Source of the DNA: DATMAM01 sp035559995 | Lineage (GTDB): Bacteria > Desulfobacterota > Binatia > UBA9968 | Assembly: GCA_035559995.1 (NCBI GenBank) | Contig: DATMAM010000033.1 | Location: forward strand, 140,232-204,231 | Reading direction: 5' to 3' | Length of the DNA stretch: 64,000 nucleotides | In this document: in pieces, positions 40,548 through 47,478 of the stretch | Position numbering within the stretch: the first letter of the stretch is position 1 | How the letters are laid out: every line of letters begins with the position of its first letter | The notes under the pieces: generated by a model | Database searches by the model: none | What the model saw: only the letters and a program-made list of their open reading frames with translations | Told to the model about the DNA's origin: nothing | Program-made: the position numbers and the translations under genes

Positions 40548-41561
40548 TTAGACCGCCGCGGCCTCTTCCCGGTAAAGGTTCAGCGCGACTGCCGCGGGGC
40601 GGTCGGTGATGGAAAACAGTATCGCGTCTTCATCCTGGCGGTTCTCGTGGCTGTGCCAGTACCACGGCGGCACCAGGAAGATATCGCCCTGACTCCAGGC
40701 GAAGGTTTCGCCGCCGATGACCGTCGCTCCGGACCCGCGAAACGCGTGGTAGACGGTGGTGCTCGTGTGCCGATGCGCGCGCGTCTTTTCTTTCGGCCGC
40801 AGCAGTTGAACTTCACAAGAAAAAGTCGGCAGGGTGGGACCGCCCGTGAAAGGGTTGGTGTACTCGAGCAGAATGCCGTCGAAAGGATCGCCTGCGCTCT
40901 CCTTTAATGCGCTGAGCGCGGCATAAGTCTCCTGCCATTCGTAACGAAACGGCGGCGTCTGGTGCGAACTCTTGATCCATCGCGGCCGCGCGCGGCCCAA
41001 AATTTTTGCCGAATAGCCTTCGGGCTTCTCGATCGGCTGCTGGTCTTGCTTGTAGTTCTCCTGCAGCATCGCTCCCAGATGGCTGACGAGGCGCACGTCC
41101 AGCCCGTCGAGCCAGACGATCGGTTCCGAAGAGGCGTTGTAGTGATCGTGCCACGTCCAGTTGGGCGTGGTGATGAGATCTCCTTCTTGCATCGGAAAGC
41201 GCTCGCCTTCCACCACCGTGAATCCTTTCGGGGACCCTTTGAGGACATAGCGGATCGCGGCGGCGACATGCCGGTGCGCTTTCGCTATTTCTCCCGGCTT
41301 CACGAGCTGAACCGAAAGGTGGATCGTGTTGGTCATTCTGCCGTCGAGCGCCGGGTTACGCAGCTGCACGGTGCGCCGCGCGGTCTTGTCCATGGGGATC
41401 AGCTCGGCGGCGGCTTGAAGGCCCTCCCAAATATCGGCCCACTTCCATAAATAAGGTCGCGGCATGGGCAGGGGATGATGCGTTTCCCAATGGCCACCGA
41501 GGCTGCGTTCCGCGAGCCACCGGTTGAGCGACTCCATGTCGGCGATTTGCGAAACTGCCAT
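40548..41561 (-). CDS. Gentisate 1,2-dioxygenase-like bicupin
   Basis: A 337-residue protein closely following gentisate 1,2-dioxygenase layout. The helical N-terminus RPYLWKWADIWEGLQAAAEL is followed by a first cupin with PGEIAKAHRHVAAAIRYVLKG (His96, His98) and TPNWTWHDHYN. Then comes NPFTGGPTLPTFSCEVQLL and a second cupin with KTRAHRHTSTTVYHAFRGSG and VPPWYWHSHEN. These enzymes cleave gentisate, 1-hydroxy-2-naphthoate or salicylate between ring carbons 1 and 2 using Fe(II) and O2. It is the first gene of the minus-strand catabolic operon, with GAGGAGG before the ATG. Confidence 0.87.
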   Translation of the reverse strand: MAVSQIADMESLNRWLAERSLGGHWETHHPLPMPRPYLWKWADIWEGLQAAAELIPMDKTARRTVQLRNPALDGRMTNTIHLSVQLVKPGEIAKAHRHVAAAIRYVLKGSPKGFTVVEGERFPMQEGDLITTPNWTWHDHYNASSEPIVWLDGLDVRLVSHLGAMLQENYKQDQQPIEKPEGYSAKILGRARPRWIKSSHQTPPFRYEWQETYAALSALKESAGDPFDGILLEYTNPFTGGPTLPTFSCEVQLLRPKEKTRAHRHTSTTVYHAFRGSGATVIGGETFAWSQGDIFLVPPWYWHSHENRQDEDAILFSITDRPAAVALNLYREEAAAV

Positions 41562-41585
41562 GAATTCAACCTCCTCGACTTACGT

Positions 41586-41614
41586 CGTTTACCTTAACGG
41601 CCGCACCTAGTCAA
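41586..41614 (-). promoter_or_regulatory. Possible sigma-70 promoter of the minus-strand catabolic operon
   Basis: On the minus strand TTGACT (41614-41609) is followed by a 17-base spacer and TAAACG (41591-41586), about 25 bases before the gentisate dioxygenase-like start codon. Confidence 0.4.
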
Positions 41615-41741
41615 CGGCGCGGCGAAGTCCAATACTTGAGATAAGAACGATCCGGCGCGCCAAGCGCTGTCGGCTTTGCGCCGGGCAGAAGTGGCGCGCG
41701 CGTTAGCTCAGAGGCGAAGAGAATTTAATCTGCCTGAGACT

Positions 41742-42023
41742 CTAATGGCCGCGAAAAGAGGGGATACGGGAGAGCAAACGGCGGAGGAGCGGCGGCTTGA
41801 CGGGCTCGGGCGTCTTGTCTCTGTAGACGATCTTCAAAGACTCCGTGACGACGGCCTCGTAGACCAGCCACTGGCACATGTTCCGCAGCTTGGGATCGAG
41901 CTTTTCGATGACGTGAATCGCCTCCGCGAGGGTGGGAGCCGTTTTCAACTGTAGCTCGGTGCCGTCCTTGTACTGGCAGACGATTCTGAACTCCTGGCGC
42001 TGGTGGTGTTTTTCCTGTTCCAT
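41742..42023 (-). CDS. Small hypothetical protein under a sigma-54-type promoter
   Basis: A 93-residue soluble protein: RQEFRIVCQYKDGTELQLKT, TLAEAIHVIEKLDPKLRNMC, QWLVYEAVVTESLKIVYRD, then a basic tail. It looks like a small alpha/beta domain with no signal peptide. I recognise no family. The ATG at 42023 lacks a ribosome site. A perfect -24/-12 promoter predicts transcription from about 42027, giving an almost leaderless mRNA. Confidence 0.6.
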   Translation of the reverse strand: MEQEKHHQRQEFRIVCQYKDGTELQLKTAPTLAEAIHVIEKLDPKLRNMCQWLVYEAVVTESLKIVYRDKTPEPVKPPLLRRLLSRIPSFRGH

Positions 42024-42038
42024 CAGTCGAGTTCGGCG

Positions 42039-42053
42039 GCAAACACGGTGCCA
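42039..42053 (-). promoter_or_regulatory. Consensus sigma-54 (-24/-12) promoter
   Basis: The minus strand reads TGGCAC-CGTGT-TTGC, an exact RpoN core match. The predicted start at about 42027 is only 4 bases before the start codon of the 93-residue protein gene. Confidence 0.6.
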
Positions 42054-42248
42054 ATCGGGCGGCCTGAGCGGAGCCTGAATCTCCTAAATAAACTAGCGCT
42101 AAAATCGAGACTTCGAAATAGCTTCCGCGCGCTCGACCGCCGGCGCGAAACTTCGGCGGGAAAAAAATTCCGCGGCGGGAAAAAATGAATTCCCGTCGCG
42201 CGCGCCGCATCGCGTCACGAGCATTTAATGGCCTTTAAGGGCGAAACT

Positions 42249-42277
42249 TTGCCCGAGGCCCGGCAATTTGCTAAGAA
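42249..42277 (+). promoter_or_regulatory. Possible sigma-70 promoter for tRNA-Ser
   Basis: TTGCCC (42249-42254), a 17-base spacer and TAAGAA (42272-42277) lie just before the tRNA at 42291. Confidence 0.35.
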
Positions 42278-42290
42278 GTTCAATTCGTGC

Positions 42291-42382
42291 GGAGAGGTGG
42301 CCGAGCCCGGTTGAAGGCGCCTGACTCGAAATCAGGTCTACCCGGAAGGGTAGCGGGGGTTCAAATCCCTCCCTCTCCGCCA
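42291..42382 (+). tRNA. tRNA-Ser (anticodon CGA)
   Basis: The acceptor stem GGAGAGG pairs with CCTCTCC, followed by discriminator G and an encoded CCA. The anticodon stem CCTGA/TCAGG holds the loop CTCGAAA, giving anticodon CGA (42327-42329), which reads UCG. A long variable arm (TACCCGGAAGGGTA) is typical of serine tRNAs. The T-arm has GGTTCAAATCC. Confidence 0.95.
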
Positions 42383-42638
42383 AAAACTTGCCTGATTCCC
42401 AGTAGGTCATCCTTTCTCGCGGTTCCCGGTCCGGAGTCTGTGCGAAAGATCAAAGTTTGCTTCGCTCTGGGCACGACAAGTGTGCAAGCGCAGAACGCGT
42501 GGCAAGTGGGAGCGATCGCGGCAGGGTTGATGGACAGCGTGTCGATCCGGACAGGGAAGTCCTGTTTTCGTTTCCGTTGGCTGGATTCTTACCTCCGTTA
42601 TTATCGCCCAAAGGAAAGCAGGGCCGGTAACTGAGAAG

Positions 42639-42713
42639 TGGTGCGCCCGCCGAGACTCGAACTCGGACTTAGGGTTCCGGAGACCCTCGTGATGTCCTTT
42701 TCACTACGGGCGC
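42639..42713 (-). tRNA. tRNA-Arg (anticodon CCG)
   Basis: On the minus strand the acceptor stem GCGCCCG pairs with CGGGCGC, discriminator A and encoded CCA follow. The D-arm is GTGA...TCAC, and the anticodon stem AGGGT/ACCCT encloses CTCCGGA, giving anticodon CCG, which reads CGG. The T-arm CCGAG/CTCGG carries TTCGAGT. Confidence 0.95.
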
Positions 42714-42802
42714 CCGTGAAGACAATTCAAAAAGAGTCCGATTGATCCTCCTTTTAGCTTTGTACCATCGCGCTCGCAACCAGCGCAAGGTTGGGACAAA
42801 AC

Positions 42803-43591
42803 TTAGCCGCCCGAATTGAGTTCGGCCATCAGCGCGAGCATCTCGGCGTGAATTCGCCCGTTCGAGGCGAGCGTTTGATCGCCCCAGATGGAAAATTCTT
42901 TGCCGGCAAAATCGCTTACAGCGCCGCCTGCTTCGCGCACGATCAAAGTCGCGGCCGCTGTGTCCCAGGCATGCAGCTTCCATTCCCAAAAACCGTCGAG
43001 TCGACCCGAGGCGACATAACAGAGATCGAGCGCGGCGGAACCGGCGCGGCGGATTCCCTGGCAAGCGAGCAGGAAACGCTTGAAATACGCCAGGTAAAAA
43101 TCCGGGTTCTCTTTTCGATCGTACGGAAAGCCCGTCGCGAGCAGCGCGTGCTCTAGGCGGGCAACGCGCGAGGTCGCAATCGGCTCCCCGTTCAAGAAAG
43201 CGCCGCTCCCTTTGATCGCATGGAAGCTCTCGTCCCGGAGCGGGTCGTGCACGAGGCCCATTACCACCTCGCCTTCCGCTTCGAGGGCGATCGAGACGCA
43301 AAATTGCGGGTAGGCGTGAACGAAGTTCGTTGTTCCGTCAAGGGGGTCGATGATCCAGCGATAGCTTGCCTTTCCCGCCTGCGTCGTTTTTTCTTCCGCG
43401 ACAATCGCGTGGTCCGGAAAGCGCTCCCGGAGGATCCGGACGATAATCTCTTCGGAGCGGACGTCGATCTCTGTCACGAGATCGATGGGGGTGGACTTTG
43501 CCCGTGGCAGATTGCTCTGCCGCCAGCTGTCGCGCAGCAGCCTTCCGGCCGCAAGGGCGGCTTGTTTGGCGACGGCGAGGAATTCGTTCAT
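42803..43591 (-). CDS. suhB: Inositol monophosphatase family protein
   Basis: A 262-residue Mg2+-dependent phosphatase. Motifs are AIVAEEKTT (Glu66/67), the hallmark WIIDPLDGTTNFVHAYPQF (Asp82, Asp85) and the C-terminal DGFWEWKLHAWDTAAATLIV with the last metal aspartate. Such enzymes hydrolyse inositol-1-phosphate or related phosphomonoesters, and E. coli SuhB also assists rRNA transcription. The ATG overlaps the alkaline phosphatase stop codon (ATGA), so the gene is translationally coupled as the last member of a four-gene operon. Confidence 0.9.
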   Translation of the reverse strand: MNEFLAVAKQAALAAGRLLRDSWRQSNLPRAKSTPIDLVTEIDVRSEEIIVRILRERFPDHAIVAEEKTTQAGKASYRWIIDPLDGTTNFVHAYPQFCVSIALEAEGEVVMGLVHDPLRDESFHAIKGSGAFLNGEPIATSRVARLEHALLATGFPYDRKENPDFYLAYFKRFLLACQGIRRAGSAALDLCYVASGRLDGFWEWKLHAWDTAAATLIVREAGGAVSDFAGKEFSIWGDQTLASNGRIHAEMLALMAELNSGG

Positions 43592-45024
43592 CGGCGGTCC
43601 GGCTGAGTCGGGTGATGTCCGAGAAGGCGGAAAAGGTTTTTCGCGAAGTCCGTGTTGTCTTGATAGCCGCCGAATGTGTCGGCGCCGGGGCCAAGCGCGG
43701 CGACAAAGACCGGCTGGCCGGTGTGGCTCGACGTTGACCAGTATGCGTGGGTGTTCGAAGCGATCATCGCTCCCAGGGCCGCGGCGGTTGGGCTTATGGA
43801 GAATGTCGGCCCGGGAAATCTTTTCTCGACAATCGCCTGAACGACCTCGGGAGCGAGCGTAAACCCCGCGTAGTATTGCTCGACCAGTTCGCGCACCGCC
43901 TCCGCCGTCGGATTGGGGCCGAGAAGCGCAAGCGCTCGGCGGACAGAGATACGGACGGCGGCAAGCTTTTTGATATCTTCCGACGTGGGACCGACGCGCG
44001 TAACGCGGCCGCTCGCTCCCGGGCGCGCCGTGCTCGTCAGGTTCAACCCGCCGGCCTCGTGATCCGACGTCACCAGAAGCAAAGTCTCGTTTGGGTACTT
44101 CTTGTAGAAATCATAAGCGAGCCCGATGGCGCGGTCGAAATCGCGCAGCTCGTGAATCAGCGAAGGGAGGTCGGACAGATGCGCGGCGCTATCCACGTGC
44201 TCGTTCTCAATAAAGAGCACAAAGCCGTTTTGCAGGTCCTGCGCCAGCAGGCGCAGCGCCGCCGCCAGCATATCGGAGAGCGAAGGCTCGGCGCCTTTGT
44301 CCTTGTCGATTTCAAAGCTCATGTCGTTGACGCTAAACAGCCCGAGTATCTTGGGACCCGCGGCGCGCTCCAGCGCGCTCTTATTGTCGATGTAGGTATA
44401 GCCCTTCGCCTCAAACGAGCGAATCAGATCTTTGTCGTCATTGCGGCGGCTTTCCGCCCGGCTGCGCGCGACAAACAGATCCCTGCCGCCGCCCATAAGG
44501 ATATCCGGTTCGAGGTTGAGATATTGCTCGCAGATGGACTCGACGGCGCCGCGGCTGCCGGCGTGGGCGGCAAACGCCGCCGGGCTGGCGTCGTAAACCT
44601 CGGCGGTCGTGATGAGGCCGATGCGCATTCCTTTTTCTTTCGCCGCCTCCAGGACGGTTTTCGGGCGGCTTCCGTCCGCGCACATGCCGATGGTGGCAAG
44701 ATTTGTCTTGCAGCCGGTAGCGAGCGCGGTGGCGGCGGCGCCGGAGTCGGTCACGAGCGCATCCGCGGCGTGCGTGGTCAAAAGGCCCAGGCGGCCTTCT
44801 TTCATGATCTTATCCGACAGGATGAGCCCCTGTCCGTGGACGAAGGAGTTAAAGAGCCTGGCTATCTCGATATGCGCGAGGCCGGCGCCGTCGGCGAGGA
44901 AAATGAAAATATATTTGGGCGCAAAGTGAGCCGAGCTGTGACCTGTTTTCGGCAGGACAAGCACAAACAAGAGGATTAACGCCGCCGCCGATCGCAAGCG
45001 GGCGCGTTTTTGCCTGGGATTCAT
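43588..45024 (-). CDS. Alkaline phosphatase (PhoA superfamily), exported
   Basis: A 478-residue protein with a signal peptide (RLRSAAALILLFVLVLPKTGHS). The metal and nucleophile motifs are present: IFIFLADGAG (metal Asp), ALVTDSGAAATALATG (active-site Ser in the family signature), ENEHVDSAAH, VTSDHEAGG and the C-terminal STSSHTGQPV histidine. It hydrolyses phosphomonoesters in the periplasm. Its start overlaps the stop of the phosphatidylcholine synthase gene (ATGA) and its stop overlaps the suhB start. Membrane phospholipid and phosphate-ester turnover are thus linked in one operon. Confidence 0.88.
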   Translation of the reverse strand: MNPRQKRARLRSAAALILLFVLVLPKTGHSSAHFAPKYIFIFLADGAGLAHIEIARLFNSFVHGQGLILSDKIMKEGRLGLLTTHAADALVTDSGAAATALATGCKTNLATIGMCADGSRPKTVLEAAKEKGMRIGLITTAEVYDASPAAFAAHAGSRGAVESICEQYLNLEPDILMGGGRDLFVARSRAESRRNDDKDLIRSFEAKGYTYIDNKSALERAAGPKILGLFSVNDMSFEIDKDKGAEPSLSDMLAAALRLLAQDLQNGFVLFIENEHVDSAAHLSDLPSLIHELRDFDRAIGLAYDFYKKYPNETLLLVTSDHEAGGLNLTSTARPGASGRVTRVGPTSEDIKKLAAVRISVRRALALLGPNPTAEAVRELVEQYYAGFTLAPEVVQAIVEKRFPGPTFSISPTAAALGAMIASNTHAYWSTSSHTGQPVFVAALGPGADTFGGYQDNTDFAKNLFRLLGHHPTQPDRR

Positions 45025-45743
45025 CCTTCACCTCTTTGCCATCGCTTCGCTTCCAGCCAAAGCGAGAGCGCGGCGTAATAGATGGGGTAGAGCAGAGACA
45101 GAAAAACCAGGACCGGGTAGGAGGCGGGCAGCAGGTAGATGATGGAAACGATCAGCACGCCCCAAACGGCGCCGAGCGCAACCGTCAGCGAGCGGTACAC
45201 CGGACTTCGGCTCGGGTAGACGTAGCGGAGCGGAACAAAGACAAGAAACGACAGCACGACAATCACAAGCGCGTTCAGCCAGCGCGGCGTTGGCAGAACG
45301 TAAAAGTAAAAAGCGACGATGTTCCAGTAGGATGGAAAGCCCAGAAAAAAATGGTCCCGCGTTTTGGCTTCCTTGTGGCAAAAGCCGTAAGCGCTCGCGA
45401 TCAAGGGCAAGGCGGCAATCCACAGAGCAGCGCGCTCGGGCAGCAGGTCGGCGCGCACGAGAAAGTAGCTGGGGACAAAAACGTAATTGAGGTAGTCGAT
45501 TACGTCTTCGAGACGGTCGCCGTCGAACCACGGGATCCGCTCTTTGACCCGCGCCAGCCGCGCCAAAGTGCCGTCGGTCGCGTCGATCAAGACCGCAAGG
45601 GCCATGATCCAGAAGGCGCCGCGAAACCTCCCCTGCGCGATCCACAAAAGCGCCAAGAACGAAAGAAAGGCTCCGGAAGCGGTATAGGCGTGAACGAACC
45701 AGGCGAAGGCGAGCTGAAAAGACGTGGCTTTCTCCGCGGACAG
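45021..45743 (-). CDS. pcs: Phosphatidylcholine synthase-like CDP-alcohol phosphatidyltransferase
   Basis: An integral membrane protein of about 240 residues. The catalytic motif IDATDGTLARLARVKERIPW...GDRLEDVIDYLNYVFVP resembles Pcs enzymes, which condense choline directly with CDP-diacylglycerol. The third conserved aspartate is Glu here (D-R-L-E). Many hydrophobic helices follow. The true start is unclear: no ATG, GTG or TTG lies between the upstream gene's stop and the first membrane helix. I mark a CTG at 45743; TTG codons at 45851 or 45923 would overlap the gst gene. Its stop overlaps the next start (ATGA). Confidence 0.78.
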   Translation of the reverse strand: MSAEKATSFQLAFAWFVHAYTASGAFLSFLALLWIAQGRFRGAFWIMALAVLIDATDGTLARLARVKERIPWFDGDRLEDVIDYLNYVFVPSYFLVRADLLPERAALWIAALPLIASAYGFCHKEAKTRDHFFLGFPSYWNIVAFYFYVLPTPRWLNALVIVVLSFLVFVPLRYVYPSRSPVYRSLTVALGAVWGVLIVSIIYLLPASYPVLVFLSLLYPIYYAALSLWLEAKRWQRGEG

Positions 45744-45750
45744 AGAGCGC

Positions 45751-46356
45751 TCAGCTGGCCGACGCGGCGAAACTCGGGCGCGCTTTGAGGCGCTCCATCC
45801 AGGCGAGCATGTTCCTGTATTTTGCGCCCACCGGAATTTGGAACCGCTCAAGAGAGTCGAAGTTGGCCATAAAAGCGATGTCGGCGATGCTGAAAGTGCC
45901 GGCGAGATATTCCTTGCCTTCAAGCTCTTTCTCGATGCGATCGAAACAGGCGAGCACGCGCGCTTTGCTCTGCTCGATTCGCGCCGTGCTCTTTTCGCCC
46001 TCCGGCTTGCGTATCTCGTGCATGATGTCCACGATCGGCGGATTGAGGAAATTGTCCCGGAAATCTTCCATCAGCCGCGCGCGCGCTCTACCCTCGGAAT
46101 CGGGGGGGAAAAGCGGGGGATAGGGGTACTCGTCTTCGAGATACTCGTTGATAATCGTGGAATCGTAGACGATAAAGCCGTCGTCGTCTAAAGCGGGGAC
46201 TTGCCCAAAAGGGTGAATTTTCAAGTACTCGGGAGACTTTTGCTCTCCTTTTGTAAGATCGACCAGGACACGTTCGAACTCCAAGCCTTTCTCCAACAGA
46301 ACGATTCTCACCTTGCGCGAGTTTGTCGATAGCGGAAAGTGGTAGAGCTTAATCAT
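45751..46356 (-). CDS. Glutathione S-transferase family protein
   Basis: This 201-residue protein has an N-terminal thioredoxin-like domain (IKLYHFPLSTNSRKVRIVLLEKG, with the cis-proline in GQVPALDDDGFIVYDSTIIN) and a helical C-terminal domain with the conserved N-capping motif LAGTFSIADIAFMANF. A serine in PLSTNSRKV could activate glutathione. It may detoxify electrophiles or act as an isomerase for ring-cleavage products. AAGGAGGTCTGCCTGC precedes the ATG. It is the first gene of the gst-pcs-phosphatase-suhB operon. Confidence 0.88.
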   Translation of the reverse strand: MIKLYHFPLSTNSRKVRIVLLEKGLEFERVLVDLTKGEQKSPEYLKIHPFGQVPALDDDGFIVYDSTIINEYLEDEYPYPPLFPPDSEGRARARLMEDFRDNFLNPPIVDIMHEIRKPEGEKSTARIEQSKARVLACFDRIEKELEGKEYLAGTFSIADIAFMANFDSLERFQIPVGAKYRNMLAWMERLKARPSFAASAS

Positions 46357-46544
46357 GCAGGCAGACCTCCTTGGCGAAACAACCCTTGATTAAAATACCA
46401 CAAGGTCTTGTCTTTCCGCCACCCGAAACCCCGAAAAATGCCCAATTTTTGTTCAAAAAGGGAGTAGAGCTGTGCGGCTGCGCATAAAACGCCCGGGTCT
46501 CGGCCGAAGCGCTTGATGGGATTTACACGAAGCGGCGGACTGGT

Positions 46545-46931
46545 TTACGGGTCCATATAGGTCGAGATCTCGATGAGATTCAGATCGGGATCGCGAAAAT
46601 AGATCGACATCATCGGCCCGCGGGCGCCTTGCCTCTCCACCGGGCCGGCGATCGGTTGAACGCCGCAGGCGGCCAGGTGTTGACTTACTTCCACAAGCGG
46701 CGTCGACGTGACGAAACAGAGGTCCGCCGAGCCCGGCGTCGGCTTTGCAGCGGCGAGGGTGCTTTCTTTGCCTTGCTGTTGCAGGTTGATTTTTTGAGAA
46801 CCGAACGACAGGGCCTTCCGCCCGGCGCCAAAGCTCACGACTTCCATTCCCAGCACCCTCGTGTAAAAGGCGCAGGTCGCGTCGATATCTTCGACGGTCA
46901 GGACCAGGTGATCGAGCCTGTCCACTTTCAT
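46545..46931 (-). CDS. VOC-family (glyoxalase/extradiol dioxygenase superfamily) protein
   Basis: A 128-residue single VOC module: VDRLDHLVLTVEDIDATCAF with the first metal His, FYTRVLGMEVVSFGAGRKAL, and the closing SIYFRDPDLNLIEISTY with the metal Glu. Small two-repeat members act as lyases, isomerases or fosfomycin-type resistance proteins; the substrate is unknown. The second ATG (46931) is used because GGAGG directly touches the first ATG and lies 6 bases from the second. It follows the membrane L7/L12-like protein gene after 17 bases. Confidence 0.85.
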   Translation of the reverse strand: MKVDRLDHLVLTVEDIDATCAFYTRVLGMEVVSFGAGRKALSFGSQKINLQQQGKESTLAAAKPTPGSADLCFVTSTPLVEVSQHLAACGVQPIAGPVERQGARGPMMSIYFRDPDLNLIEISTYMDP

Positions 46932-46948
46932 GACCATCCTCCGGCGAA

Positions 46949-47278
46949 CTAGGTCGCTTTCCCGGTTTCCAGCCGCTCGACAAACGCCTTCGCCTCGGCC
47001 AGGTCGACGCCTGTCACGGCGCGATAGCGCTTGATCGCCTCGATTTTGTTGCCTCGCTCCAAGGCCTCGAGGACGCCTGCGGGAACGTCGGCGGGAGCCG
47101 CTTCGGCCTTCTCCCGAGCGGTGGAAGCGCCGTCTAAGAGGCGGTCGATTTTTCCTTCCAGGCGCGACCAGCGCGCTCGCTCTAGCGCCGTCGCGATGAG
47201 GGATGCTACGGCGGCGGCCGCGGAGACGACGACGAAAATCCAGAGGAGGTCCCAAAGCTGTAACACGCCGGAGGGCAT
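46949..47278 (-). CDS. Membrane-anchored protein with a ribosomal L7/L12 C-terminal-like domain
   Basis: A 109-residue protein. An N-terminal membrane helix (LQLWDLLWIFVVVSAAAAVA) is followed by a basic linker (ERARWSRLEGKIDRLL). The C-terminal module VLEALERGNKIEAIKRYRAV...DLAEAKAFVERLE has the helix-turn-helix KxxAIKxxRxxTGxxLxEAK pattern of the ribosomal protein L7/L12 C-terminal domain. Proteins of this kind are widespread but uncharacterised; the domain is not expected to join the ribosome here. No strong ribosome site is visible. Confidence 0.7.
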   Translation of the reverse strand: MPSGVLQLWDLLWIFVVVSAAAAVASLIATALERARWSRLEGKIDRLLDGASTAREKAEAAPADVPAGVLEALERGNKIEAIKRYRAVTGVDLAEAKAFVERLETGKAT

Positions 47279-47304
47279 ACCGTCAGTTTCGACTCAGAGC
47301 CGCG

Positions 47305-47478
47305 TTATCGCGCTACCCGGCCCGCCAGCGGGCATTCTTGCGCGTTCTTGCCGTCTAAAAGCGGCATGAGCTTGGCCGCTCCGCGGGCGCCGGCGGCGCG
47401 GGTCGAGACGGCAAAACCCCTGTCGCAGCCGTTTAGGCATTCAGCGAAGGGCCACGTTTTGATTGGAGAGAACGACAT
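47305..47478 (-). CDS. Candidate small Cys-containing protein (57 residues) overlapping the glycosyltransferase gene
   Basis: A frame starting with ATG inside the last codons of the PAP2-glycosyltransferase gene reads TWPFAECLNGCDRGFAVSTR and, later, LMPLLDGKNAQECPLAGRVA before TAA. It contains a C-x3-C pair and a third Cys. About three quarters of its codons end in G or C, as in real genes here. The overlapping start suggests translational coupling. No family is firmly recognised. It may instead be a chance frame. Confidence 0.45.
   Translation of the reverse strand: MSFSPIKTWPFAECLNGCDRGFAVSTRAAGARGAAKLMPLLDGKNAQECPLAGRVAR

Noticed and set aside
42383..42638. Short open frame between the two tRNA genes
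   Set aside because: It has no ribosome site, no known motif and begins in or next to the tRNA; it is treated as non-coding.
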